From Blautia sp. AF19-10LB (GTDB taxonomy: Bacteria > Bacillota > Clostridia > Lachnospirales > Lachnospiraceae): 64,000 bases of DNA. The position numbers and the translations under genes were made by a program. Location of the stretch: positions 141,496-205,495 of the forward strand of contig NZ_QTWS01000001.1 of assembly GCF_003461245.1 (NCBI RefSeq), in the 5' to 3' direction. Every line of letters starts with the position of its first letter. Position 1 is the first letter of the stretch. Positions 34,474 to 42,761 of the stretch are shown one piece after another. The notes below the pieces were generated by a model. It was not told the DNA's origin, made no database searches, and worked only from the letters and a program-made list of their open reading frames with translations.

Positions 34474-35670
34474 ATGAAAAATTTTCTGTTTATTTCTCCA
34501 AATTTTCCTGAAAATTACTGGATGTTCTGCCGGGAACTCAAGAAAAACGGGCTGAATGTCCTCGGGATCGGAGATCAGCCTTATGAGGAATTGAGCCAGG
34601 GACTGAAAGACAGCCTGGATGAATACTATAAGGTCAGCAGTCTCGAAAATGAGGAAGAAGTATACCGTGCGGTTGCATTCCTGATCTTCAAGCACGGACG
34701 CATCGACTGGCTGGAGTCCAACAACGAGTACTGGCTGGAGCGTGATGCCAGACTCCGTACCGCCTTCCATATCACAAGCGGTTTTCAGGAGGACGATATT
34801 CCGAGGATCAAATACAAATCTAAGATGAAAGCATACTATGTACAGGCGGGAATCCCGACAGCACGCTATCATCTGGTAGATACTCTGGAAGAATGTGAGA
34901 AATTTATCAAAGAAGTCGGCTATCCGGTGGTCGTAAAACCGGATAATGGAGTAGGGGCAAGCCATACTTACAAACTGGAAGATCAGGGGCAGCTCGAAGA
35001 ATTTTTCCGAACGAAGGAACCGGAAGTTTCCTATATAATGGAGGAGTTCGTAGTCGCGGAGGTAAATTCCTACGATGCCATCATCGATTCCAACGGAGAT
35101 CCGATCTTCGAAACAGGAAATGTGACACCGATCTCCATCATGGATATCGTGAACCACGAGGACAATGCGCTCTTTTATATCGTGAAGCAGCTTTCCAGTG
35201 ATGTCAGGCTGGCAGGCCGTGCCACGGTCAAAAGTTTCAATGTACGGAGCCGCTTCGTACATTTTGAGTTTTTCCGCCTGCAGAAAGACCAGAAGGGTCT
35301 TGGAAGAAAGGGTGATATCGTCGGTCTTGAGGTAAATATGCGCCCATGTGGCGGATTTTCTCCGGATATGATGGATTTTGCATGCAAGACCGATGTTTAT
35401 AAGATCTGGGCAGACATGATTGCCTTTAACCGGACGCAGATGCAGCCGGGAGACAGAGAGTACTGTGCATTTGTGGGACGAAGGGACGGTAAGAAATTTA
35501 TCCTGGGTCATGAAGACATCATGACAAAATACAGCAAAAATATCCGTATGGCAGACCGTCTGCCGGATGTTCTGGCGGCCGCGATGGGCAACCAGATCTA
35601 CATTGCGACGTTCCAGAGCAAGCGTGAAATGGATAATTTTTTTCAAGATGCACTGAAATATGAGTTTTAA
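34474..35670 (+). CDS. ATP-grasp domain protein (carboxylate-amine/thiol ligase-like)
   Basis: A 398-residue protein. The N-terminal pre-ATP-grasp domain (FLFISPNFPENYWMFC) is followed by the central ATP-grasp fold: GYPVVVKPDNGVGASHTYKL binds the nucleotide, SYIMEEFVVAEVNSYDAI lines the substrate side, and VGLEVNMRPCGGFSPDM supplies the metal-binding Glu and Asn. The family activates a carboxylate as acyl phosphate and joins it to an amine or thiol. It completes the three-gene unit with two esterases. No peptide precursor or carrier protein gene is adjacent, so the product is unknown. Confidence 0.85.
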   Translation: MKNFLFISPNFPENYWMFCRELKKNGLNVLGIGDQPYEELSQGLKDSLDEYYKVSSLENEEEVYRAVAFLIFKHGRIDWLESNNEYWLERDARLRTAFHITSGFQEDDIPRIKYKSKMKAYYVQAGIPTARYHLVDTLEECEKFIKEVGYPVVVKPDNGVGASHTYKLEDQGQLEEFFRTKEPEVSYIMEEFVVAEVNSYDAIIDSNGDPIFETGNVTPISIMDIVNHEDNALFYIVKQLSSDVRLAGRATVKSFNVRSRFVHFEFFRLQKDQKGLGRKGDIVGLEVNMRPCGGFSPDMMDFACKTDVYKIWADMIAFNRTQMQPGDREYCAFVGRRDGKKFILGHEDIMTKYSKNIRMADRLPDVLAAAMGNQIYIATFQSKREMDNFFQDALKYEF

Positions 35671-35696
35671 TGACAAAAACACTCAAGTTTGACTGG

Positions 35697-35749
35697 ACTA
35701 ACAAGGGGTTTTATGAGAAAATACTGTCAGGTTGTTAGTTTATCTTTTA
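35697..35749 (+). terminator. Weak terminator-like hairpin after the ATP-grasp gene
   Basis: ACTAACAA (35697-35704) and TTGTTAGT (35732-35739) can pair over a 27-base loop and are followed by TTATCTTTT. The loop is long, so termination is uncertain. The promoter of the next operon overlaps this region. Confidence 0.35.
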
Positions 35750-35789
35750 ACAACATTATAGTAAATCTATACTTGAAAGGAGTTTTAAC

Positions 35790-36482
35790 ATGATTTATTC
35801 ACGCGAAGTAGAAGAAATGTGCCCAGTTGCACAGGGTGTGCATCACGGAGCTGCTCCGATTCCGGAAGAAGCAAAATGGGTTCAGGCTAAGGAAGTAAAG
35901 GACATTTCCGGTTTCACACATGGTGTAGGCTGGTGTGCTCCGCAGCAGGGTGCCTGTAAGCTGTCCCTGAACGTAAAAGAAGGTATCATCCAGGAAGCTC
36001 TGGTTGAGACAATCGGATGTTCAGGTATGACTCATTCCGCAGCTATGGCATCTGAGATCCTTCCAGGACTTACTGTTATGGAAGCTCTGAACACAGACCT
36101 TGTATGTGATGCTATCAACACAGCTATGAGAGAACTGTTCCTTCAGATCGTTTACGGACGTTCTCAGTCTGCTTTCTCTGAAGACGGACTTGCAGTAGGT
36201 GCAGGACTTGAGGATCTTGGTAAAGGACTTCGTTCTCAGGTTGGTACAATGTACGGAACACTCAAGAAAGGTCCTCGTTACCTGGAAATGGCAGAAGGCT
36301 ATGTTACAGGTATCGCTCTTGACGAAGATAATGAAATTATCGGTTATCAGTTTGTAAGCCTTGGCAAAATGACTGACTTCATCAAAAAAGGTGATGACCC
36401 GAACACTGCATGGGAAAAAGCAAAAGGTCAGTACGGCCGTGTTGCAGATGCTGTTAAGATCATCGACCCACGTAAAGAATAA
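35790..36482 (+). CDS. IscU/NifU-like scaffold-type protein partnered with GGGtGRT
   Basis: A 230-residue soluble protein. The segment IGCSGMTHSAAMASEILPGL resembles the IscU/NifU N-terminal scaffold core. Cysteines at 49 or 56, 77 and 106 could form the three-ligand set of such scaffolds. About 40 residues precede the core and a C-terminal extension of about 90 residues (KKGPRYLEMAEGYVTGIALD) follows, both unlike classical IscU. Codon use (GCT, GTT, CTT, GGT rich) differs from most of the window and resembles highly expressed genes; AAAGGAG lies before the start. Sequence databases often place this protein next to GGGtGRT proteins, as here (33-bp gap). Fe-S assembly is an inference. Confidence 0.75.
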   Translation: MIYSREVEEMCPVAQGVHHGAAPIPEEAKWVQAKEVKDISGFTHGVGWCAPQQGACKLSLNVKEGIIQEALVETIGCSGMTHSAAMASEILPGLTVMEALNTDLVCDAINTAMRELFLQIVYGRSQSAFSEDGLAVGAGLEDLGKGLRSQVGTMYGTLKKGPRYLEMAEGYVTGIALDEDNEIIGYQFVSLGKMTDFIKKGDDPNTAWEKAKGQYGRVADAVKIIDPRKE

Positions 36483-36515
36483 TTATACCGATTATAATTT
36501 CAGGAGGATAAGTAA

Positions 36516-37526
36516 ATGGCTTTATTTGAATCATATGAGAGACGAATTGACAAAATCAATTCAGTTTTAAACAGCTATGGAATCGCTTCTATCGAAGAAG
36601 CAGAGAAAATCACCAAAGATGCAGGCCTTGACGTATACAACCAGATCAAAGGCATCCAGCCGATCTGCTTCGAGAACGCTTGCTGGGCATACATCGTAGG
36701 TGCAGCTATCGCAATCAAAAAAGACTGCAGAAGAGCAGCAGACGCTGCAGCAGCTATCGGTGAAGGACTTCAGGCTTTCTGTATTCCTGGATCCGTTGCT
36801 GACACACGTAAAGTAGGTCTTGGACATGGTAACCTTGGTAAAATGCTTCTGGAAGAAGAAACAGACTGCTTCTGCTTCCTGGCTGGACATGAGTCCTTCG
36901 CAGCAGCTGAGGGTGCTATCGGTATCGCTGAGAAAGCAAACAAAGTTCGTCAGAAACCTCTTCGTGTTATCCTGAACGGTCTTGGAAAAGACGCTGCTCA
37001 GATCATCTCCCGTATCAACGGATTTACATATGTAGAGACTGAGTATGATCCATACAAGAACGAAGTTAAAGAAGTATTCCGCAAATCCTACTCTGAGGGA
37101 CTTCGTGCAAAAGTTAACTGCTACGGCGCTAACAGCGTTCCGGAAGGTGTTGCTATCATGTGGAAAGAAGGCGTTGACGTTTCTATCACAGGTAACTCCA
37201 CAAACCCGACACGTTTCCAGCATCCGGTTGCAGGTACTTACAAGAAAGAATGCAACGAAAAAGGAAAGAAATACTTCTCCGTTGCATCCGGCGGTGGTAC
37301 AGGACGTACACTTCACCCAGACAACATGGCAGCAGGTCCTGCTTCCTACGGTATGACCGATACACTTGGACGTATGCATTCTGACGCTCAGTTCGCAGGA
37401 TCCTCTTCCGTACCGGCTCACGTAGAAATGATGGGTCTCATCGGCGCAGGTAACAACCCGATGGTTGGTATGACTGTTGCTGTAGCAGTTGCCGTACAGG
37501 AAGCTGCTGACGCTGGCAAGTTCTAA
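36516..37526 (+). CDS. GGGtGRT protein
   Basis: A 336-residue protein named for its motif, here GGGTGRT at residues 259-265. It is a conserved family (PF14057) of unknown function in anaerobes. Visible features are a cysteine-rich N-terminal half (C51, C56, C71, C89, C118, C120) and a Rossmann-like stretch KPLRVILNGLGKDAAQIIS. No signal peptide or membrane segment is present. CAGGAGGATAAG precedes the start and codon use is that of an abundant protein. It is second in an operon with the IscU-like gene and is followed by a strong terminator. Reaction and partners are unknown. Confidence 0.88.
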   Translation: MALFESYERRIDKINSVLNSYGIASIEEAEKITKDAGLDVYNQIKGIQPICFENACWAYIVGAAIAIKKDCRRAADAAAAIGEGLQAFCIPGSVADTRKVGLGHGNLGKMLLEEETDCFCFLAGHESFAAAEGAIGIAEKANKVRQKPLRVILNGLGKDAAQIISRINGFTYVETEYDPYKNEVKEVFRKSYSEGLRAKVNCYGANSVPEGVAIMWKEGVDVSITGNSTNPTRFQHPVAGTYKKECNEKGKKYFSVASGGGTGRTLHPDNMAAGPASYGMTDTLGRMHSDAQFAGSSSVPAHVEMMGLIGAGNNPMVGMTVAVAVAVQEAADAGKF

Positions 37527-37565
37527 AGAATATTTCATGTAACAACTGAATTTCTAACAAATAGA

Positions 37566-37616
37566 GTTAGATACGTCATTTTGAGCAAAATGCCCATGAC
37601 GTGTCTAACTTTTTTA
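37566..37616 (+). terminator. Strong terminator after the GGGtGRT gene
   Basis: GTTAGATACGTCA pairs with TGACGTGTCTAAC (one G-U) and is followed by TTTTTTTA. The rest of the interval to 37770 holds no recognisable gene. Confidence 0.9.
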
Positions 37617-37770
37617 TATTTTGTCATTTTTTCAATGGCTTATATACGTCTTTTAATAATAGCCATAAACAACCAATGAACCTTGGCAATTTATAATAGA
37701 CTTCACATTCTGGACGTGATACAATAACTTTAACGGGATCAAGCAGATTGGCAGGATAAGGAGAGATTGA

Positions 37771-38244
37771 ATGACAGAACATGAAATGTTGGAACTGATT
37801 TTACAAAAGATAACAGGTCTAGAAGATAAAGTAACAGGTCTAGAAGACAAAGTGACAGGCCTAGAGAATAAAGTAACAGGTCTTGAAGACAGGATGACAG
37901 GCTTTGAGGACAGGATGACAGGTCTTGAGAACAAAGTAACAGGTCTAGAAGATGGACAACAGAATATTCTTCAGCAGATAGATGAAAAGATAACAGCATC
38001 AGAAGAAAGAATGATGCAGAAAATGGACGAGAAACTCACTCATTCTGAAAATCTTATCCTTCATGAACTGGACAGAGTACAGGAGCATCTGGAAACAGAT
38101 GTTCAGAAAGTAGAGAGAAATCTGGAAGAGTTACAGCAGTACTACAGAATCACAAAACTTGAGAACGACAACACTTCATTACTTCTTAAAATGTACAATA
38201 ACATGCAGAAAGAGATTGAAGAACTCAAAGCGAAAATAGCATAA
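37771..38244 (+). CDS. Heptad-repeat coiled-coil protein
   Basis: A 157-residue protein that is almost entirely coiled coil. Residues 16-61 consist of near-perfect 7-residue repeats (VTGLEDK type, about 6.5 copies) encoded by 21-bp DNA repeats, followed by charged helices (LDRVQEHLETDVQKVERNL, EIEELKAKIA). No signal peptide or membrane helix is present, so it is cytoplasmic. Such rods usually trimerise or bind partner helices; I cannot assign a function. AAGGAGAGATTG precedes the start and a terminator follows. The repeats make length variation between strains likely. Confidence 0.8.
   Translation: MTEHEMLELILQKITGLEDKVTGLEDKVTGLENKVTGLEDRMTGFEDRMTGLENKVTGLEDGQQNILQQIDEKITASEERMMQKMDEKLTHSENLILHELDRVQEHLETDVQKVERNLEELQQYYRITKLENDNTSLLLKMYNNMQKEIEELKAKIA
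37816..37953 (+). repeat. Tandem 21-bp repeats inside the coiled-coil gene
   Basis: Six and a half copies of a 21-bp unit beginning GGTCTAGAAGA, each encoding one heptad (G-L-E-D-K-V-T). Copies differ mostly at third positions and at the D/N and K/R sites, so the protein pattern is kept while the DNA drifts. Confidence 0.9.
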
Positions 38245-38249
38245 ATATG

Positions 38250-38284
38250 AAAGTCTCTCAGAGAGCTGATCTGGGAGACTTTTT
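38250..38284 (+). terminator. Terminator after the coiled-coil gene
   Basis: AAAGTCTCTCAG pairs with CTGGGAGACTTT over a 9-base loop, followed by TT. This hairpin shows that an upstream in-frame ATG at 38247 is not the start of the next gene. Confidence 0.75.
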
Positions 38285-38294
38285 GAGGTACAGG

Positions 38295-39389
38295 ATGAAT
38301 ACAGAAAAAAGATATTACAACATAGAATTTCTCCGCTTCGCGTTTGCCATATGCATCGTATATTTCCACCTGCTCCATTCTTTTATGATGGACTATACAG
38401 GCAACGCGGATCTTTATATCCGGCTGGCGGAGCAGTCGAAGTATGCGAAGTATATTGTGGAGTGTTTCTTTATCATATCGGGATATTTTCTTTATCATAC
38501 GATACAGAGACATCCGGAGATGACCACGCAGGGATTTATCATGCGAAGGATAATCCGTCTGTGGCCGGTGCTGGCGTGTTCGATCATGATCTCGGCGGTG
38601 TTTTTTGGAAAATCGATCTATGCGTCCTTTGTGGATTTGTTGTTTTTGCAGTCCAGCGGGCTGGCGACGGACTGGCAGGGACTGAACTGGTATGTGTCGG
38701 CATTTTTTGTGGTGGAGATTTTTTATTTTGTGCTGTATAAATGCTTTCGGAACTCGGCAAAGATGAAGCTTCTGATCTGCATGCTGATCTATTTTGGTTA
38801 TGAGATCAACATCAATGCCATGGACGGCGGTTTCGGACGTAAGATGTTCCATGGAATCATCAACCTTGGCATGGCACGCGCAGTCGCCGGGATCGGCCTT
38901 GGATATCTGTTTGCGATAGAGTGGGCAAATTTTACAGCGACATGGAAAAAACAAAAACAGGTACAGGAAAGGACAAGCGGTATAGAAGTCTGGCTGATCA
39001 GAGTATTGGAGATTCTGACGTTGTCGATGCTTCTGATAGACTTTTTTTGCAGTTCAAAAGCATATGATAATCAGTTTATTGTGATAATTCTGTTTCCGGT
39101 ATTTTTTGCCTGTCTGCTGACAAGAAGAGGCGTTTTTTCGGAGCTGACAGATCACAAAATGATAGGTCTTCCTGGAAGATATGCTTATTCCATTTATGTT
39201 ATGCAGGAAGCTGTATTCGCAGTATTAAAAAGGACACTCTGGAAAAATACGGTATTTCTTCATGATTATCCTGTGCCGGCGCTTACAGTCTCAATTCTGG
39301 TGACAATAATGGCAGGTATAGTGACTTATCATCTGGTAGAACGACCGGCTACGAAGGTACTGAAGAAAAGATTACAGGTTTATATATAA
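38295..39389 (+). CDS. Acyltransferase family 3 membrane protein (OafA-like)
   Basis: A 364-residue integral-membrane acyltransferase with about ten hydrophobic helices. The N-terminal motif NIEFLRFAFAICIVYFHLLH with its conserved histidine and the later RRIIRLWPVL segment are typical of PF01757. Family members O-acetylate surface sugars or peptidoglycan. ATG 38295 with GAGGTACAGG upstream is preferred over 38247, which lies in the terminator of the gene before. It opens the surface-polysaccharide region but is not in the same operon as the next gene, which is on the other strand. Confidence 0.85.
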   Translation: MNTEKRYYNIEFLRFAFAICIVYFHLLHSFMMDYTGNADLYIRLAEQSKYAKYIVECFFIISGYFLYHTIQRHPEMTTQGFIMRRIIRLWPVLACSIMISAVFFGKSIYASFVDLLFLQSSGLATDWQGLNWYVSAFFVVEIFYFVLYKCFRNSAKMKLLICMLIYFGYEININAMDGGFGRKMFHGIINLGMARAVAGIGLGYLFAIEWANFTATWKKQKQVQERTSGIEVWLIRVLEILTLSMLLIDFFCSSKAYDNQFIVIILFPVFFACLLTRRGVFSELTDHKMIGLPGRYAYSIYVMQEAVFAVLKRTLWKNTVFLHDYPVPALTVSILVTIMAGIVTYHLVERPATKVLKKRLQVYI

Positions 39390-39449
39390 AAATCCTGTCA
39401 TCTCAGAAGCTTGAAGCTTTAGAGATGACAGGATTTGTTTTATTTTTTA

Positions 39450-40931
39450 TCAGTCTCTCTGAAAAAGATCCCGGCTGTAGACTTTGTCCTTTACTTCGTC
39501 CAGGCAGGAATTATAACGGTTGGCGATGATACAGTCGCACTGCTGTTTGAATTCATCCAGATCGTTTACGATTTTGCTTCCGAAAAATGTAGAACCATTT
39601 TCGAGAGTTGGTTCATAAATGATCACGGTTGCTCCTTTCGCCTTAATTCTCTTCATGACACCCTGGATAGAGGACTGACGGAAGTTATCAGAATTGGATT
39701 TCATAGTCAGACGGTAAACACCGATGGTAACAGGCTTTTCCATGGAGGAATTGAAAGTATTTCCCTCATCATAGGCGTAATAACCGGCTTTCTGGAGGAC
39801 ACGGTCAGCGATGAAGTCTTTACGGGTACGATTACTTTCGACAATAGCGCTCATCATATTCTGTGGAACATTATTGTAATTGGCGAGAAGCTGCTTCGTA
39901 TCCTTCGGCAGACAATAACCGCCGTAACCAAAGGAAGGGTTATTGTAGTGAGTACCGATACGTGGGTCAAGGCAGACACCCTGGATGATATCTTGTGTGT
40001 TGAGTCCCTTCATTTCAGCGTAAGTGTCAAGTTCGTTGAAATAAGATACACGGAGCGCAAGATAAGTATTGGCAAACAGCTTGACAGCCTCAGCTTCTGT
40101 AAATCCCATAAATAAGGTATCGATATTTTCCTTGAGAGCACCCTCCTGCAGAAGTGCTGCAAAGTTCTGAGAAGCCTGTACAAGAGCCGGATCTTCCGGA
40201 TCGGTGGATACAATGATACGACTTGGATACAGGTTGTCGTATAAAGCCTTGGATTCACGAAGAAATTCCGGGCTGAAGATGATTTTTGAGGTGTGATATT
40301 TTTTGCGGACAGATTCCGTATAGCCGACAGGGATGGTGGATTTGATAACCATGATGGCGTCAGGATTAACTTTGAGCACCAGTTCGATCACGGCTTCTAC
40401 GGCAGAAGTGTCAAAATAGTTTTTCTGGCTGTCATAGTTGGTAGGTGCGGCAATTACGACATAGTCCGCATTTTTGTAGGCAGAAATTCCATCCAGCGTA
40501 GCGGTAAGATCCAGGTCTTTTTCTGCAAGGTATTTCTCAATATATTCATCCTGAATAGGAGATTTGCGCTGATTGATCAGATCCACTTTTTCCGGGATGA
40601 TGTCAACGGCTGTTACATGGTTATGCTGGGCAAGAAGAGTGGCAATGGAAAGACCTACATATCCGGTACCTGCAACTGCGATGTTGAGTGGAGATGGAGA
40701 GCCAAGTCTGGTTGAAGAAGCTTCTGTAAATACATCAGAAGGTTCAAATCCAAGTACCTCGGCCAGATTTTCCAGCTGACTGATAGATGGAACAAAATCC
40801 TTCTTTTCAAGGCGGGAGATTAATGCGCGGTTGATACCGGTAGCAAGAGAAAGATCCTGCTGAGTCATATTTTTCTGCTGGCGTTTGTCGGATACCAGAG
40901 TTGAAAGTAAAGTCATTGATAATTTTTTCAT
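39450..40931 (-). CDS. ugd: UDP-glucose 6-dehydrogenase fused to an N-terminal Xre-type helix-turn-helix
   Basis: A 493-residue fusion. Residues 10-68 form an Xre/Cro-type helix-turn-helix ([20 protein letters not shown], then [15 protein letters not shown]). From residue 83 the protein is a nucleotide-sugar dehydrogenase: NAD-binding [10 protein letters not shown], central [12 protein letters not shown] and SPEFLRE, catalytic Cys340 in [10 protein letters not shown], and a C-terminal nucleotide-sugar binding domain. The enzyme oxidises UDP-glucose to UDP-glucuronate for surface polysaccharide. TAAGGAG precedes the start. The frame is continuous through the junction, so this is a real fusion. 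It may regulate its own or neighbouring glycan genes according to UDP-sugar or NAD state, which is inference. Confidence 0.9.
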   Translation of the reverse strand: MKKLSMTLLSTLVSDKRQQKNMTQQDLSLATGINRALISRLEKKDFVPSISQLENLAEVLGFEPSDVFTEASSTRLGSPSPLNIAVAGTGYVGLSIATLLAQHNHVTAVDIIPEKVDLINQRKSPIQDEYIEKYLAEKDLDLTATLDGISAYKNADYVVIAAPTNYDSQKNYFDTSAVEAVIELVLKVNPDAIMVIKSTIPVGYTESVRKKYHTSKIIFSPEFLRESKALYDNLYPSRIIVSTDPEDPALVQASQNFAALLQEGALKENIDTLFMGFTEAEAVKLFANTYLALRVSYFNELDTYAEMKGLNTQDIIQGVCLDPRIGTHYNNPSFGYGGYCLPKDTKQLLANYNNVPQNMMSAIVESNRTRKDFIADRVLQKAGYYAYDEGNTFNSSMEKPVTIGVYRLTMKSNSDNFRQSSIQGVMKRIKAKGATVIIYEPTLENGSTFFGSKIVNDLDEFKQQCDCIIANRYNSCLDEVKDKVYSRDLFQRD

Positions 40932-40984
40932 GAAAATGCTCCTTAGAATGTTCGCTTAAATAACAATAATATGTTGATAAGATG

Positions 40985-40994
40985 ATGATATCAT
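40985..40994. promoter_or_regulatory. Palindrome upstream of the HTH-Ugd gene
   Basis: A perfect 10-bp palindrome, ATGATATCAT, lies 54 bp upstream of the fusion gene start, within its promoter region. Xre-type proteins bind short palindromes, so it is a candidate autoregulatory site. AT-rich palindromes of this size can arise by chance. Confidence 0.3.
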
Positions 40995-41014
40995 AGAAAA
41001 AACAGGAAATCAAG

Positions 41015-41057
41015 AAAAAATATAGCACAAAATGTTATTTTAAATAACACTTTGTGC
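41015..41057 (-). terminator. Terminator of the minus-strand glycosyltransferase gene
   Basis: A 16-bp stem (GCACAAAATGTTATTT at 41025-41040 and its near-complement at 41042-41057, one mismatch) is followed on the minus strand by TATATTTTTT. Its core TGTTATTT-T-AAATAACA is also a perfect palindrome, and a half-copy AAATAACA recurs near 40957 in the HTH-Ugd promoter. Confidence 0.7.
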
Positions 41058-41081
41058 CGGGCGATAATTATGATATTGCAA

Positions 41082-42560
41082 TCAGAAGAAGCTCCTGCGT
41101 TTCTTTAAAGATAATGTGTGCGAAACGATGGACAACTGGCAGGATGTTCCGGATGAAGAAGTAACAGCCGGAAAAGATGACTCCGCACGGAGACTTTTGA
41201 ATCTGACAGGCTGACTGTCACAGACCATATAGAACAGCAGAGTACTTTGTCCATGAAGAAAGCGCAGAGGAATTTTTACTTCGAAATCCAAAAACTGTGA
41301 CAGAAGTGTTCCGTCAAATACAAAATCAGAAGATGTATTTGCTGACCAGTCACAGTAAAAAATACGGGCTTTCAGCATGTGGCGCTGCAACTGTACATAA
41401 AGTGCAGACGGATATGGAAATCTGCTGTTGAATTTTACAGATCCTGTAATCCTCAGATCTTTTCCTGAAATTTCAGCATGAAATAATTTCAGAAGATAGG
41501 ATGAGGCAGGATAAAGCTTCAAATTCCCATACTGAAAAAAAAGATCTTCTGGTGCATGCGTCAGGGTGCCATTTCCTTTTTTGAAAGAGATGATATAGTC
41601 TTTCTGTTCGCGGGAAAGATTTTTCTGTTCCAGAATGATCTTATCGTCGATGGATTGCAGCAGTTCCTTAAGGAGTGTCCGGAATTCCAGATGTTCAGCC
41701 GTAGTCAGGACAGATTCCGGTATTTCAGGCACGCCGAACCGGCTCTGGAGATCATACATGACATTATACTGGACAAAAAATGGAATTTTACCATATTTTT
41801 GGCGGGCAGAGTGAAGTGCCCACTGAAGATAATTTTTCAGACAGTCAAGATACCATTCTCTGTGTAGTTTTGTGCCATTCAGAGCAGAATTCTGTGTGTT
41901 TCGAAAACGATAATAATAGCAGCCGGAAGGGACAATTCCATAGTATGGGTGATCGAGCAGAAGCTGCATGATCACTTTTGCATCTTCTGCATAGCGCAGA
42001 GAAGTATCAAAAGAATGATCGTTAAGTACATTATGCTTTATAAAGGAAGAAGCAATAGACATCTGTACATAGGAGTACTGGACATTCAGATCAATGATCT
42101 GATCTTTGCCGTCCCGGTATTTATAGTTGAGCCGATGGGCGTTTTCCTTTTTTTCAAAAAACTGTATCGGAACAGATACAAGACTGATCTGATCATCAAC
42201 AGTGGAAAAAAAGTTGTATACAGCAGAAAGCGTATTTGGAGAAAGTTTGTCGTCTCCGTCCAGGAAATTCAGGTACTTTCCGGATGCAAGTGCAATTCCG
42301 GCATTCCTGGCAGAAGCAGCACCTCCGTTTGGTTTGTGCAGCACTTTAATATTATATGGATATAATGCCTGATAATGGTCACAGATTTCACCGGAAGAAT
42401 CTGTAGATCCATCGTCAACAAGAATAAGTTCAACAGATTCTTTAAAACCAATATCCTGACAGAGAATACTTTCAACAGTTTCAGAAAGATAGGAAGCTAC
42501 ATTGTATACGGCAGTAATGATTGAAAATTTAAAAGGATATGTTCTTGAATCGTGATTCAT
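41082..42560 (-). CDS. Family 2 glycosyltransferase with C-terminal extension
   Basis: A 492-residue GT2 enzyme. The GT-A domain occupies the first 230 residues with FSIITAVYNVASYLSETVES, ELILVDDGSTDSSG, NGGAASARNAGI and the metal-binding LDGDDKLSPN. The remaining 260 residues have no recognisable domain and contain basic and aromatic stretches. No transmembrane helix is evident. It likely adds a sugar to a surface polysaccharide repeat; donor and acceptor are unknown. It is a single-gene unit, divergent from another GT2 gene, with its own terminator and TAAGGAGATC start site. Confidence 0.87.
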   Translation of the reverse strand: MNHDSRTYPFKFSIITAVYNVASYLSETVESILCQDIGFKESVELILVDDGSTDSSGEICDHYQALYPYNIKVLHKPNGGAASARNAGIALASGKYLNFLDGDDKLSPNTLSAVYNFFSTVDDQISLVSVPIQFFEKKENAHRLNYKYRDGKDQIIDLNVQYSYVQMSIASSFIKHNVLNDHSFDTSLRYAEDAKVIMQLLLDHPYYGIVPSGCYYYRFRNTQNSALNGTKLHREWYLDCLKNYLQWALHSARQKYGKIPFFVQYNVMYDLQSRFGVPEIPESVLTTAEHLEFRTLLKELLQSIDDKIILEQKNLSREQKDYIISFKKGNGTLTHAPEDLFFQYGNLKLYPASSYLLKLFHAEISGKDLRITGSVKFNSRFPYPSALYVQLQRHMLKARIFYCDWSANTSSDFVFDGTLLSQFLDFEVKIPLRFLHGQSTLLFYMVCDSQPVRFKSLRAESSFPAVTSSSGTSCQLSIVSHTLSLKKRRSFF

Positions 42561-42694
42561 GGTGTGATCTCCTTACCTAAGAATATGTGTATCATATCAT
42601 AAAATGGTAAAACAGGTCAGGAAAATATAAAAACATAAAACATATTTAATATAGTTTATATATTTATAAATAAATTGTAATATGAGAAATGAAT

Positions 42695-42724
42695 TTGCTA
42701 AATATATGCAGTTTATGCTATACT
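42695..42724 (+). promoter_or_regulatory. Promoter of the plus-strand GT2 gene
   Basis: TTGCTA (42695-42700) and TATACT (42719-42724), 18-bp spacing, in the AT-rich divergent region 42561-42761. Confidence 0.5.
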
Positions 42725-42761
42725 ACAGCTATCATATACAGAAAAAGTGAGGACACAACCT

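Noticed and set aside
34453..35682. Long open frame (409 codons) on the minus strand opposite the ATP-grasp gene
   Set aside because: It mirrors a gene with clear ATP-grasp motifs, has no family-like features and is rich in Cys, His and Ile as expected of an antisense shadow.
36567..37538. 323-codon minus-strand frame opposite the GGGtGRT gene
   Set aside because: It is produced by the strong codon bias of the plus-strand gene; the product is Cys/Ser/Phe-rich without a domain.
37816..37953. Short direct repeats considered as a CRISPR array
   Set aside because: The 21-bp units are contiguous without spacers and encode heptads inside an open frame.
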